Part shown: positions 44,973 to 55,322 of the stretch, piece by piece
Layout of the letters: each line of letters begins with the position of its first letter
Numbering within the stretch: the first letter of the stretch is position 1
DNA from: Saprospiraceae bacterium
GTDB lineage: Bacteria > Bacteroidota > Bacteroidia > Chitinophagales > Saprospiraceae
Length of the DNA stretch: 64,000 nt
Assembly: GCA_016714785.1 (NCBI GenBank)
Contig: JADKCC010000017.1
Span: 124,001 to 188,000, forward strand
Direction of reading: 5' to 3'
The notes under the pieces: generated by a model
Seen by the model: only the letters and a program-made list of their open reading frames with translations
What the model was told of the DNA's origin: nothing
Database searches by the model: none
Program-made: the position numbers and the translations under genes

Positions 44973-46628
44973 ATGAGACACAAAAAACAAAGCATTGAAT
45001 CAAATTATATTGATAAAAAAGCTTCCCACAAACTAGATTTTTCATGGATATGGTTGGGTATTGTATTTTTAATGATTTTTTTTCTACGACATAGATTAGG
45101 CGGCTTGCCTTTTGAAAGAGACGAAGGTGAGTTTAGTTATTTTGGGCAATTAATTTTGCAAGGGATCATGCCTTACGAAATGGCATACAATATGAAACTA
45201 CCCGGCACTTACTTCATGTATGCACTGATTATCAAGATTTTTGGTGCTAGTCCAGAAGGTGTCCATCTAGGTGTGACTTTTGTTATTTTGCTTACAATGT
45301 ATTTATTTTATCAAATAGTTACGGCCTTATTCAGTAAGAATACTGCCCTACTCGCTATTTTGCTATACGGAGTCATCGTTTCATCCAAGGCAACATTGGG
45401 GGCTGCAGGTCACGCCACACATTTTATCAATTTATTTGTATTTGCTGGAATCTATAGCTGGTTAAAGTGGAAAAATAATCAAAATTGGCTTTATGTACTT
45501 TTGATAGGTATAATGATGGGAATGGCTTTCTTAATGAAACAACACGCAGTATTTTTTATTCCAATGGGTTTGGCACTTATTTTATTTCATCTTTACCATT
45601 CAAAAACATGGTCCATAAAAAATATTTTGACTATCGGAGCAATCTATACTATAGGTGTATTCATCCCTTACATCATAGTACTTTTGACCATGCTCACAAC
45701 AGGCAACTTCGATAATTTTTGGTTTTGGACTGTGGAGTATGCACAAAAATATGGCACATCCATTATTACTTTGGGGCAAGCCCCTGAAATATTTATGTAT
45801 AATTTTAAAATCTTATGGAAAGAGTTTCCTCTGCTTTGGTTATCAGGATTGGGTGGATTAATTATCATCTTACAATCGAAGATGGACCAATCTCTGAAAC
45901 TATTTTTAATACTGTTTTTTGCTTTTGGGTTTTTGACTATTTGTCCTGGATTATATTTTAGGCAGCACTACTTTATCACATGGATACCTTCCATTATTCT
46001 TTTAGCTGTAACTTTACATCAATGGATAGCCAATAAAATATTCAACGAAGAATCCAATGCATTTTCATATACTTTTGCGATTGCTGCCATCCCTTTGATT
46101 GTGGTTATTATGTCATTTAGCAAAAACAAACCTTATTGGTTCACCAAACCATTATCGACACTATCCAAAGAAATATACGGTAGTAATCCATTTATTGAAT
46201 CGGAAGAAATAGGTCGATATATCAATAAAAATACCACAAAAGATCAAAAAATAGCCATTTTAGGCTCCGAACCACAGATCACGGTATATGCAGATAGACT
46301 AAGTGCGACGGGTTATATCTATACTTACGGTATGATGGAGCCACATGCTTACAATGTAAAAATGCAGGAAGAAATGATCAGTGAAATAGAAAAAAACAAA
46401 CCAGAAATCATTGTATTCGTTAAAGTAGGATTATCTTGGTCAGAACGACCCGATTCTCCAAGGAAGATATTTGAGTGGATGCCAAAATATGTTGATAGTA
46501 GATATGATGTCGTTGGGTTGGTTGAAATCTATGGCGATAAGAAAGGTGAGTATTACTGGGATGATGCTGCAAAAGGCAAACAACCTCAATCTGACCAACA
46601 TCTGGTAGTATTTAAAAAGAAGAAATGA
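44973..46628 (+). CDS. GT-C (ArnT/PMT-like) membrane glycosyltransferase
   Basis: A 551-residue protein. About 10-12 membrane helices run from residue 23 to about 400, followed by a soluble C-terminal domain of about 150 residues. The first external loop carries FERDEGEF (47-54), the acidic motif of GT39-like GT-C enzymes that use polyprenyl-phosphate-linked sugars. MKQHAVFF later matches the family. The acceptor is not predictable. The C-terminal domain (ILGSEPQITVYADRLSATGYIYTYG) is typical of these enzymes. Monocistronic, downstream of the MITE region. Confidence 0.85.
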   Translation: MRHKKQSIESNYIDKKASHKLDFSWIWLGIVFLMIFFLRHRLGGLPFERDEGEFSYFGQLILQGIMPYEMAYNMKLPGTYFMYALIIKIFGASPEGVHLGVTFVILLTMYLFYQIVTALFSKNTALLAILLYGVIVSSKATLGAAGHATHFINLFVFAGIYSWLKWKNNQNWLYVLLIGIMMGMAFLMKQHAVFFIPMGLALILFHLYHSKTWSIKNILTIGAIYTIGVFIPYIIVLLTMLTTGNFDNFWFWTVEYAQKYGTSIITLGQAPEIFMYNFKILWKEFPLLWLSGLGGLIIILQSKMDQSLKLFLILFFAFGFLTICPGLYFRQHYFITWIPSIILLAVTLHQWIANKIFNEESNAFSYTFAIAAIPLIVVIMSFSKNKPYWFTKPLSTLSKEIYGSNPFIESEEIGRYINKNTTKDQKIAILGSEPQITVYADRLSATGYIYTYGMMEPHAYNVKMQEEMISEIEKNKPEIIVFVKVGLSWSERPDSPRKIFEWMPKYVDSRYDVVGLVEIYGDKKGEYYWDDAAKGKQPQSDQHLVVFKKKK

Positions 46629-46988
46629 TGTTGCCACAGATGTTAGAATGAACTTAAACATTACGTAGAAATCTATAATGGATTCCGTAATGATGGTTAA
46701 TAAGAACAATAAAATCAGCATTTATTGCGACAAATCATAGCCATAGCTCATGAAGCAAAGCAAAAGTGATCTCGGTGTGACAGAGACCGATCTTGCATTA
46801 AATTGAGGCTGTAATAGGAAAGTCGTTTTAGATTTTCAAGTATTATTAATTGCTAATGCTATACCATAAAGCTCTAAATCATTTTAAGCAGTATGATCTT
46901 TTTTACCAATTCGATAAGCTCTTGTGAAATGTAAAATATGACACCACATTATTTTCTCAACTAATAGCACCCTTTTAGAATAAAATTG

Positions 46989-46996
46989 TAAGTTTG
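46989..46996 (+). promoter_or_regulatory. -7 box (TAAGTTTG)
   Basis: TAAGTTTG fits TAnnTTTG. It overlaps the first possible start of the next frame (46994), so the ATG at 47042 is the credible start. The 413-nt region before that ATG otherwise shows nothing clear; 46770-46795 holds an imperfect hairpin with a gagaccga core, like the palindromic repeats. Confidence 0.55.
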
Positions 46997-47041
46997 TACC
47001 AATATTTCTTTTGTGTCATTTTACACTTCAAATTATCAAAT

Positions 47042-47452
47042 ATGCACCCTATCATACGCAACATTTTGGCAGTCATACTTGGTATAGTCATTGGTAGTTT
47101 GGTTAATTATTTTATAATTATGATAGGTGGCAATATCATTCCACCACCTACAGGTGCTGATGTCAATAGTAGCGAAGGCTTGAGAACATCTATCCACCTA
47201 TTTGAAATCAAACATTTTATATTTCCATTTTTAGCACATGCGTTAGGGACTTTCTTCGGTGCTTTTGCCGCATATATGATAGCTGCAGACACTAAATTTA
47301 AGTTTGCTATTACCATCGGAATTTTCTTTTTACTAGGTGGTATTTCAATGGTTGTAATGGTATCCTCGCCGATATGGTTTACCATCTTAGATTTGGTAGT
47401 CGCTTATCTTCCTATGGCTTATTTAGCAACTATAGTAGGGACAAGGCATTAG
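47042..47452 (+). CDS. Small polytopic membrane protein, hypothetical
   Basis: 136 residues from the ATG chosen because the -7 box lies at 46989-46996. Four membrane helices: about 5-28, 60-80, 88-106 and 112-130. The first loop has IIPPPTGADVNSSEGL. Small four-helix proteins of this type are common in the phylum and uncharacterised. No partner genes nearby; leuS follows 217 nt later with its own promoter. Confidence 0.75.
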   Translation: MHPIIRNILAVILGIVIGSLVNYFIIMIGGNIIPPPTGADVNSSEGLRTSIHLFEIKHFIFPFLAHALGTFFGAFAAYMIAADTKFKFAITIGIFFLLGGISMVVMVSSPIWFTILDLVVAYLPMAYLATIVGTRH

Positions 47453-47619
47453 TCATTTTTTAAGTGTCAGTCAAATTTGTGACTATTTTCCTATTTTTGA
47501 AATAAAACTATTTATTCATCGCTTCTATTTCAATCATTAATCCATTTTCTCCTTTTTTCATTCTACCTTGTTTCTACACACTTTTCTAATTACAATGACA
47601 CTATTATCAAAGAAATATT

Positions 47620-47627
47620 TAATTTTG
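47620..47627 (+). promoter_or_regulatory. -7 box of leuS (TAATTTTG)
   Basis: TAATTTTG lies 42 nt upstream of the leuS ATG. A weak TAGTCA/TGACTA inverted repeat follows the previous gene at 47450-47490 and is too poor to call a terminator. Confidence 0.5.
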
Positions 47628-47669
47628 CATTTCTGAAATTTACAGGCCAATTAAAAAATATAATTTCAC

Positions 47670-50507
47670 ATGCATTACCATCCGGAAAATATTGAGTCAA
47701 AATGGAGAAAAAATTGGGTTGACACTCAGTTATATAAAGTATCAAATACATCCGACAAACCTAAATATTATGTGCTAGATATGTTCCCCTACCCTTCTGG
47801 TGCAGGGCTTCACGTAGGGCATCCACTTGGTTATATAGCATCCGATATATTTTCTCGATACAAGCGCCTCAAAGGATTTAATGTATTGCATCCGATGGGA
47901 TATGATGCCTTTGGATTGCCTGCAGAACAATACGCCATCCAAACAGGGGTGCATCCTGCCGCTTCCACAGATGAAAACATTAAGCGATATCGGGAGCAAT
48001 TGGACAATATCGGATTTTGTTATGATTGGTCTAGGGAAGTGAAAACATCCGATCCATCATATTACAAGTGGACGCAATGGATTTTCCTTCAGTTATTTCA
48101 TCATTATTATGATCAAAGTAAGAATAAAGCAGTCCACATCGACTCATTGATGGCAACTTTTGAAGCAGAAGGCAATAAAAATATCAAAGCGGCCAATAGT
48201 CAGGATGAAATATTTAGTGCTGATGAATGGAAACAAAAAACAGCCAAACAAAAAGATGATATTTTAATGAACTATAGATTGGCTTATCGCAAAACAGGAT
48301 ATGTCAATTGGTGTGAAGCGCTTGGTACTGTATTGGCCAATGACGAGGTCAAAGATGGATTTTCGGAGCGTGGCGGTCATCCAGTAGAGAAAAAAGCAAT
48401 GATGCAATGGTCGTTAAGAATCACAGCTTATGCAGAGAGATTACTCAATGATTTAGATACTTTAGAGTGGTCTGATGCACTCAAAGCCATGCAACGCAAT
48501 TGGATAGGTAGATCAGAAGGGGCACAAATGTTTTTTGATATTGTAGGTCATGACTTCCAATTGGAAATATTTACAACCAGACCTGACACTATCTTTGGTG
48601 CTACCTATATGGTGTTGGCTCCAGAACATGATTTCGTCAGTCAAATTACAACAAGCGAACAACAAGAAGCCGTAGCACAATACATTGAATATGTGGGATC
48701 TAGATCAGAAGTAGATCGAATGGCCGAAGTCAAAGAAGTTTCTGGTGTTTTCACAGGTGCGTATGCTTTAAATCCTTTTACAGGCAAAAACATACCCATT
48801 TGGCTAGGCGAATATGTATTAAAAGACTATGGTACCGGTGCCATCATGGCTGTACCAAGTGATGATGAAAGAGATAAGGTATTTGCACAAAAATTTGGTC
48901 TTGAGATCGTAGATGTAGTGGATAAATCTGAATATCCTGGTGCGACCCTACATGATAAAGTAGGTAAAATCATCAACTCTGATTTCCTCAATGGTATGGA
49001 AGTCAAAGATGCCATCACAGAAATGTTATCTAGAATAGAATCAATGGGCATTGGCAGTAGAAAAATCAATTATAAGCTCCGAGACGCCAACTATTCACGA
49101 CAAAGATACTGGGGCGAACCATTTCCTATTGCGTATGATAGTGAAGGCGTGACGCATGCTTTGGATGTTGAAAAATTACCTTTAGAGCTACCTGAACTCG
49201 AAAACTTCCAACCTGCATCTGGTGGTAAATCGCCTGTAGCAAGAGCTGAAGATTGGGTCAATCAATATCCTAGTCTAGAACTAGAGACAGATACAATGCC
49301 TGGGTTTGCAGGCTCATCATGGTACTTCCTCCGCTATATGGATGCCATCAATGACAAGGAATTTGCATCAAAAGAAGCCATTAATTATTGGCAAGATGTA
49401 GATTTGTATGTCGGTGGTACCGAACATGCAGTAGGTCACCTGATGTATAGCAGATGTTGGCACAAGTTTTTGTATGATTTGAGTTATGTGCCTACCATCG
49501 AGCCTTTCAAAAGATTGGTCAATCAAGGCATGATTACCGCTTATGGATATTATGTTGAAAATCTAAAAATTGATGATAACTCGACTCTAATTGGAAATAT
49601 TAAGGATATAAATAATCAAAACATTCATTCAGGTAGTCCTATTAGATTGGCGTATGTTTATGATTATCTTGATGGTCAAAATCGATTAACAAAAGAAAAG
49701 TTTGAAGAATATTACCAAAGTATAGGTAAAAATTTCAATGTATTAAGTGATGTGTCAAAATATCATTGGGTAAAAGATGAAAATGGTGAAGAATATTTTA
49801 CTGTTAACATCGTACAAGAAAAGATGTCCAAATCCAAATACAACGTCCAGAATCCTGATGAAGTTGTAGAAAAATATGGTGCTGATTGCTTCCGAATGTA
49901 TGAGATGTTTTTGGGTCCGATCGAGCAGTCCAAACCATGGGATACCAAAGGAATAGACGGAGTCAATCGATTTTTACGAAAATATTGGAGTTTGTTTTTT
50001 GATGAAAATGGATGGAATGTATCAGAAGCGAAACCGACAGCTGAAGAATACAAAGTACTACATACAGCCATCAAAAAAGTAACTGAAGACATAGAGCGTT
50101 TCTCTTTCAATACCTGCGTGAGTGCATTCATGATGTGTGTCAATGAACTCAAAAGATTGGAATGCAACAAAAAAGAAATTCTCACCGAACTCAATATACT
50201 TTTAGCGCCATTTGCACCATTCATCACGGAAGAGCTGAATAAATTGTTAGGCAGTGACACTTCTGTACACATTGCTACCTACCCTATATTTAATCCAACT
50301 TATTTGGTGCAAGATACCATAGAATATCCTGTCTGTGTCAATGGCAAAAAGAGGGATTTAGTAGCTGTATCTGCACAATTAACACCGAAGGAAGTACAAG
50401 ATTTAGCACTCACCTTAGATACCGTAAAAAAATATCTAGATGGTAAGGAGTTGCAGAGGATAATCGTAGTCCCTGGAAAGATGATCAATTTAGTAGTGAA
50501 AGAATAG
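47670..50507 (+). CDS. leuS: Leucyl-tRNA synthetase
   Basis: A 945-residue class I synthetase. HIGH-type motif HVGH at residues 48-51 (YPSGAGLHVGHPLGY). The editing (CP1) domain, about 230-420, includes TTRPDTIFGATYMVLAPEH and the DDERD block. KMSKS is at 718-722. The anticodon-binding and C-terminal domains are complete (VNGKKRDLVAVSAQLT to the end). An insertion of about 80 residues before KMSKS (about 635-712, YVENLKIDDNSTLIGN onward) makes it longer than E. coli LeuS; such insertions are usual in this phylum. Own promoter; monocistronic. Confidence 0.97.
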   Translation: MHYHPENIESKWRKNWVDTQLYKVSNTSDKPKYYVLDMFPYPSGAGLHVGHPLGYIASDIFSRYKRLKGFNVLHPMGYDAFGLPAEQYAIQTGVHPAASTDENIKRYREQLDNIGFCYDWSREVKTSDPSYYKWTQWIFLQLFHHYYDQSKNKAVHIDSLMATFEAEGNKNIKAANSQDEIFSADEWKQKTAKQKDDILMNYRLAYRKTGYVNWCEALGTVLANDEVKDGFSERGGHPVEKKAMMQWSLRITAYAERLLNDLDTLEWSDALKAMQRNWIGRSEGAQMFFDIVGHDFQLEIFTTRPDTIFGATYMVLAPEHDFVSQITTSEQQEAVAQYIEYVGSRSEVDRMAEVKEVSGVFTGAYALNPFTGKNIPIWLGEYVLKDYGTGAIMAVPSDDERDKVFAQKFGLEIVDVVDKSEYPGATLHDKVGKIINSDFLNGMEVKDAITEMLSRIESMGIGSRKINYKLRDANYSRQRYWGEPFPIAYDSEGVTHALDVEKLPLELPELENFQPASGGKSPVARAEDWVNQYPSLELETDTMPGFAGSSWYFLRYMDAINDKEFASKEAINYWQDVDLYVGGTEHAVGHLMYSRCWHKFLYDLSYVPTIEPFKRLVNQGMITAYGYYVENLKIDDNSTLIGNIKDINNQNIHSGSPIRLAYVYDYLDGQNRLTKEKFEEYYQSIGKNFNVLSDVSKYHWVKDENGEEYFTVNIVQEKMSKSKYNVQNPDEVVEKYGADCFRMYEMFLGPIEQSKPWDTKGIDGVNRFLRKYWSLFFDENGWNVSEAKPTAEEYKVLHTAIKKVTEDIERFSFNTCVSAFMMCVNELKRLECNKKEILTELNILLAPFAPFITEELNKLLGSDTSVHIATYPIFNPTYLVQDTIEYPVCVNGKKRDLVAVSAQLTPKEVQDLALTLDTVKKYLDGKELQRIIVVPGKMINLVVKE

Positions 50508-50598
50508 TTAGGGTCTGGTGGTCATCTGAATGAGTGATCTCAAGTTATACAAGGATAATATTTTTTTTATAGATTTGAATATTATTGACTTCGCATAT

Positions 50599-51480
50599 TT
50601 ATAAAAAATGGCACTTCCTACCATATCTAAATGATTTTCTCCTCTTGAAATACTCTTTGATATTAAATTGATAACCAATAGTAAAATTATTAAAAATATA
50701 CCAATCATTATCTCTTGGATTTCCCCTTAATCGAGATACCTCCTCCAATGGAATATTGCCTCTGTGAGACAGAGCTGCAGAAATTTCTCCTTTTTCAGAT
50801 CTTAAAAGACTAAGATCAGGATATTTATTTGATACATCGTCAAGGTAATCTGTAAATGTTATTCTAGGACTTATTTCTATTGATACATACCAATTTGGGT
50901 TTATATTATACTTAAATCCAAAACCAAATGGAATGCTAATTTGTGACAAACTGTATGGAGGTGTATCATTTTGGCTTGTACCTTGACCTTCTGTGGACAA
51001 TGGTTGCAAATCAACCCACTTTCCTAAGTAATTGGCTTGAGGGTTAAAAGTGAACCAAGCTAAACCTATGTTTATAAAAGGTTTTAATCGTATTTTTCTA
51101 AAATACTTAATAACATCAAATAATTCAAACTCATGTATTAATGCGAATTCTCTAATTTCAGATCTGAAGTGCAAATTCCGCTCAGTTCTCCAGCTATCCA
51201 ATGAATAACTATCATAAGCACCTATGCTCCCACGGCTATATCTAAATTTAACCGTATAATACTCATTAAATTGAAAACCCAAATGAAGATTATCTAAAAA
51301 CTTTGCCCCTTGAACACTTAATCTACTTGAAGAGAAGCTAATATCTCCTTGATAAGTAGCATAGCCGAGGCTACCTCCTACCTCTATAAACTGTGAATAT
51401 GAATATAAGGAACTAAAAACACTTATAATACAAAGTAAAAACTTGCTTTTCACGTTTCTATATTTGACATTTAAAATCAA
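50599..51480 (-). CDS. DUF6089-type outer-membrane protein, second paralog
   Basis: 293 codons from TTG at 51480. A GTG nine codons later (51453) gives a cleaner signal peptide, MKSKFLLCIISVFSSLYSYSQ. It shares block order with the protein at 36935-37828: GGSLGYATYQGDIS, then WVDLQPLSTEGQGTSQ, then PRITFTDYLDDVSNKYPDL, then DNDWYIFNNFTIGYQF. It is a barrel of unknown function. Monocistronic, convergent with leuS. Nothing recognisable lies in 51481-51752. Confidence 0.78.
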   Translation of the reverse strand: MILNVKYRNVKSKFLLCIISVFSSLYSYSQFIEVGGSLGYATYQGDISFSSSRLSVQGAKFLDNLHLGFQFNEYYTVKFRYSRGSIGAYDSYSLDSWRTERNLHFRSEIREFALIHEFELFDVIKYFRKIRLKPFINIGLAWFTFNPQANYLGKWVDLQPLSTEGQGTSQNDTPPYSLSQISIPFGFGFKYNINPNWYVSIEISPRITFTDYLDDVSNKYPDLSLLRSEKGEISAALSHRGNIPLEEVSRLRGNPRDNDWYIFNNFTIGYQFNIKEYFKRRKSFRYGRKCHFL

Positions 51481-51752
51481 CCATTTCCTTCACCAACTTT
51501 TGCCAAAATTCCACAAAATCATTTTTGGTAATACTTCTTTCTAAAAAATTACCTCTTGATAAAAACCACAAAATTAAGGAATCTTATTTAAGAAAAATGT
51601 CTATTTAACCAAAAGTAAAAAAATTGACAAAAATAAGAGACATCTTAATAGGTATGCAATGGCAACAATAGGTACACAATTACTTATATAAAATCACCAC
51701 AAATGAAAGCTTAAATACTATTAAAATGGCTATAAACCTAAAACGGTAACTT

Positions 51753-53099
51753 TTATTTATGCAATACCATATCATCTTTGTCCTTAACAAAAGTAGCAGC
51801 TATGGCTCCAATGATTAAAAACAATCCAGCTACCACTATGGCATAGATGGCATGACTACCATACACATACTTTAAAAGTGGGCCCCCTATAAGTCCGTTG
51901 GTGATTTGAGGCACGGTGATGAAAAAATTAAATATACCCATGTAGATACCCATCTTGTGTGCAGGTATCGATCCAGCCAGCATGGCATAAGGCATCGCCA
52001 AGATACTAGCCCATGCAATCCCCACTCCGATCATAGGGAAAACCAACATATCAGGATTGCTGATAAAATAAATAGAAATGAGCCCAATACCACCTGCTAA
52101 AAGTGATATTGCATGTGTATATTTTCGTCCAATTTTTCTGGCTATAAATGGTAGTGCAAATGCAAACAATGCAGAAACTAAATTGTAAATACCAAAAATA
52201 TAACCCACTTTATTTCCTGCTTCTTGGTACAATGGAGATTCCGAATCATTGGCGGCAAGCCCATATACATGCTCTGCAATGGCTGGCGTACTATAAACCC
52301 ACATTCCAAATAAAGCAAACCACGAGCAAAACTGTACTAAACCCAATTGTTTCATTGTATCGGGCATTTTCCCAAAGTCAGAGAATATGGCAGCTACAAC
52401 ATTATTGGACTGTGTTGTTTCTTCAATATTGGCATCATCAAATGAAGCCATTTCTTGTGGTGAATATTCTGAAGTAGTCAGTAGTGTCCTCAAAATAGCT
52501 CCTAATAAAATTATCGCTCCAACAAAAAATGAGTAAATCACATTGTCAGGTACACCGCCTGTTGGTGATACTCCCGACACTCCAAACCAGTCAACCAAAA
52601 TGGTAGGTAACCAAGAACCAACCACAGCGCCAAGACCGATCAAGGCCGTTTGTATTGCAAAACCAGCAGTACGCTGATCTGTAGAAAGCTTGTCCGCTAC
52701 CAATGCTCTGAAAGGCTCCATCGCCACATTGAACGAAGCATCCATGATCATCAACATACCTGCTCCTACCCAAAGTGCAGGAATAAAAGCTGTAAACAAA
52801 GCCGCATTGGGCATCAGCATCAAACCTATGGATGCTAAGATAGCACCTGCTAAAAAATAGGGCTTGCGTCGTCCCATACCAGTCCATGTACGATCACTAT
52901 AATGACCGATCAAGGGCTGCACTAACATACCTGTAATGGGTGCCACCAACCAAAACCAACCCAATTGATGGGTATCAGCACCTAAATTCTGTAATATTCT
53001 GGATGCGTTGGCGTTTTGCAACGCAAATCCTGCTTGAATCCCAAGGAATCCTACACTCATATTCCATATAGCAGCAGTGGATAATAATGGTTTTTTCAT
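51753..53099 (-). CDS. MFS sugar transporter (SLC45/maltodextrin-like)
   Basis: A 448-residue protein with 12 predicted membrane helices. The start (AAIWNMSVGFLGIQAGFALQNANASRIL) and the loop IGHYSDRTWTGMGRRKPYFLAGA match the glycoside-importing MFS proteins of this phylum that resemble SLC45 sucrose carriers. The downstream position relative to a GH13 enzyme (49-nt gap, same strand) points to import of maltose or maltodextrin. Substrate is inferred from context only. Confidence 0.82.
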   Translation of the reverse strand: MKKPLLSTAAIWNMSVGFLGIQAGFALQNANASRILQNLGADTHQLGWFWLVAPITGMLVQPLIGHYSDRTWTGMGRRKPYFLAGAILASIGLMLMPNAALFTAFIPALWVGAGMLMIMDASFNVAMEPFRALVADKLSTDQRTAGFAIQTALIGLGAVVGSWLPTILVDWFGVSGVSPTGGVPDNVIYSFFVGAIILLGAILRTLLTTSEYSPQEMASFDDANIEETTQSNNVVAAIFSDFGKMPDTMKQLGLVQFCSWFALFGMWVYSTPAIAEHVYGLAANDSESPLYQEAGNKVGYIFGIYNLVSALFAFALPFIARKIGRKYTHAISLLAGGIGLISIYFISNPDMLVFPMIGVGIAWASILAMPYAMLAGSIPAHKMGIYMGIFNFFITVPQITNGLIGGPLLKYVYGSHAIYAIVVAGLFLIIGAIAATFVKDKDDMVLHK

Positions 53100-53148
53100 T
53101 TTATTGGACTTTTTGATTTATTTGAATTAATATTTATTGTGTGATTAT

Positions 53149-54513
53149 TTAATTTTCCACCACAACTACATATTCCCAAGGCTTCAGACTGATCTGATCA
53201 CCTACACTAAAATTGACAGGCAAACCTGTAAATATATCTTTGCCTGCGATGATACGGTCACTTCTTACTTCCTGTTTTTGTTTACTGAGATTGAGCATAA
53301 CGAGAACTTTATTATCATCTTTTGAGCGCTCGAAGGCGAAAATATGATTGTGTTGTAGAACTCTTGTCAACTGTCCACCATATTCAGCATTCCATAAAGC
53401 AGGATTATGGTGTTTCACATCATTGAGTTTGGTATAAAATTCTAAATAAGCATAATTCTTAAAACCGATATCATCCTTTTCAAAAAATTCTAATCTCTTT
53501 GGCATTGGTTCCTCTTGCCCACTGTAAACCAATGGAATACCGTCTATTGTATGCGTTAATACGGCAAAGGCTTTGTGTGCTTCACCCATGCGCTCTATCT
53601 CAGATCCTGACCAAGAATTTTCATCGTGATTGGAAGTAAAGTGCATATAAACACCACTTTGGATTTTTGTTCTTTCATTTTTATACCATTGATCTAAGGC
53701 ATTCACATTGCTTTTTCCTTTGGCTATGTCATTCAATATATGGTGTAGTGACCAACCATACACCGCATGAAAACAATGCTGATTTAAATGATCATGAACT
53801 TCTGATTCAGCGACCATAAAGACATCAGGTTTTACAGCTTTTAGACTTGTAATAGATTGCTTCCAAAAGTCCAAAGGGACTAATAGTGCCATGTCTTGTC
53901 TAAAACCATCTATTTCATGATTTTCTAACCAAAATATCATATCATTGATCATAGCTTGACGCATATCATTGCTGCCATAATCCAAGTCAGCTACATCAGC
54001 CCAACCCATTGATTTACCCTGGTCATCAATGGGATCGGTGATATTTCCATTATTGTCTTTGGTGTAATATTCAGGATGTTTGCTGATCCAATGATGGTCC
54101 CAACCTGTGTGATTAGGTACCCAATCCAAAATTACCTTCATACCAAGCGCATGAGCTTCTGTGATGATATGTTGGAAATCATCCATTGTACCAAACTGAG
54201 GATTGGTCGCTCTAAAATCTGCTACCGCATAATAACTCCCCAAACTCCCTTTACGTTTTGCTTGACTAATAGGAAATATAGGCATAAACCACAATATGTC
54301 CACACCCATCTCTTTGAGTCTTGGAAGGTGTTTTCTGAAGGCATTGAATGTACCTTCGTGCGTATATTGTCTGATATTTACTTCATAGATATTTGCATTT
54401 TTCGCCCATTCAGGCCAACCAGTCTCTCCTACGCTATTCATTATTTGTTCCGTTTCTATATTTTCACCCTTCGATTTACAACCTAAAAAGCAAAGTGATA
54501 ACACCATCCCCAT
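53149..54513 (-). CDS. GH13 alpha-amylase family lipoprotein
   Basis: 454 residues from ATG 54513; a TTG ten codons upstream (54543) is possible. The lipobox is FLGC (Cys12). The (beta/alpha)8 barrel shows all four conserved GH13 regions: DWVPNHTG (140s), GFRQDMA with nucleophile Asp207, MVAESE with acid/base Glu236, and FTSNHDE with Asp297. A beta-sandwich C-terminal domain (about 380-454) ends in LKPWEYVVVVEN. It likely hydrolyses alpha-1,4-glucans at the outer face of the cell and feeds the transporter gene 49 nt downstream. Confidence 0.9.
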   Translation of the reverse strand: MGMVLSLCFLGCKSKGENIETEQIMNSVGETGWPEWAKNANIYEVNIRQYTHEGTFNAFRKHLPRLKEMGVDILWFMPIFPISQAKRKGSLGSYYAVADFRATNPQFGTMDDFQHIITEAHALGMKVILDWVPNHTGWDHHWISKHPEYYTKDNNGNITDPIDDQGKSMGWADVADLDYGSNDMRQAMINDMIFWLENHEIDGFRQDMALLVPLDFWKQSITSLKAVKPDVFMVAESEVHDHLNQHCFHAVYGWSLHHILNDIAKGKSNVNALDQWYKNERTKIQSGVYMHFTSNHDENSWSGSEIERMGEAHKAFAVLTHTIDGIPLVYSGQEEPMPKRLEFFEKDDIGFKNYAYLEFYTKLNDVKHHNPALWNAEYGGQLTRVLQHNHIFAFERSKDDNKVLVMLNLSKQKQEVRSDRIIAGKDIFTGLPVNFSVGDQISLKPWEYVVVVEN

Positions 54514-54644
54514 TGTAGGTAAAATATTCCAAGTGATAACCAATGTTTAAAATTTTGGTTAAAACTAAAACATTTTTTCCAAGGTCAAAAATATTTAAAC
54601 AAATAAATGTGTTAAACAGACGCTAACTGTACTTCAATAGACGA

Positions 54645-55223
54645 TCAATATACTGGTTTTGGCTCTGGTTTTATAGGAAGTGCGGTATTTCTAAGCAATT
54701 TCGCTTGTGTATTATTATCACCATAAGTTGAAATACCTACAAATACTAATGCATCATTTGTAAGTAACGGTTGAAATTCCTGTGCCTTTATGCGTTTATC
54801 ATTATCAATCATTATTAAACTTCCTTTATCCACATCATAATGATATTTACCTCCACCAAAGGTATCTCCAAAACTTCCATATTTATACGTTGCATCATCA
54901 CCGAAATCTATCCAAGCGCCTTTCAAGTTTTCTCCAAATGTGATGTCACTTCCTTTTAGAATGGCTTCAAAATGCCATATATCTTTGTCCAAACCTGTCA
55001 CAGATTTAACAGTTGTAGTTTTGAGTCTATGCTCCAATATTGGCATTGCTGCATTTCTATGCACTTGAACCAAACTATCTGACATATTTTTCTGATTACT
55101 AAGTATGTATTGCTCTTCTACTGATTTTACAACTGCTGCAGTAGCTCCATCTACACCAGTTCCTTTATTACTTTTACAGTTTAAAAGCATAATACTGAAA
55201 GCCAAAAAAATAAAATATTTCAT
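54645..55223 (-). CDS. Hypothetical lipoprotein
   Basis: 192 residues from the Met at 55223, which gives a standard lipoprotein signal MKYFIFLAFSIMLLNC (Cys16). An upstream start at 55250 adds nine unneeded residues. The mature part has an N-terminal helix followed by a small beta domain (LKGAWIDFGDDATYKYGSFGDTFGGGKYHYDVDKGSLIM), which resembles lipocalin-like folds that bind small ligands. This resemblance is visual only. Divergent from tilS with about 100 nt between starts. Confidence 0.75.
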   Translation of the reverse strand: MKYFIFLAFSIMLLNCKSNKGTGVDGATAAVVKSVEEQYILSNQKNMSDSLVQVHRNAAMPILEHRLKTTTVKSVTGLDKDIWHFEAILKGSDITFGENLKGAWIDFGDDATYKYGSFGDTFGGGKYHYDVDKGSLIMIDNDKRIKAQEFQPLLTNDALVFVGISTYGDNNTQAKLLRNTALPIKPEPKPVY

Positions 55224-55275
55224 ATACTTAAATTTTATTATATTGTACAAAAAAAAACAATAACATACAAATTAC

Positions 55276-55283
55276 TACCTTTG
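55276..55283 (+). promoter_or_regulatory. -7 box of tilS (TACCTTTG)
   Basis: TACCTTTG overlaps the earliest in-frame start codon (TTG, 55281), so translation most likely starts at the ATG at 55323. Confidence 0.55.
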
Positions 55284-55322
55284 ACCATTAATCAATACCG
55301 TAGATATAAAGTTGCAAAAGTA

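Noticed and set aside
47450..47490. Terminator after the small membrane protein gene
   Set aside because: The TAGTCA/TGACTA arms are short, with a loop of over 20 nt.
49763..50272. Antisense frame of 169 codons in leuS
   Set aside because: It lies wholly inside an essential gene, with no promoter or family features.
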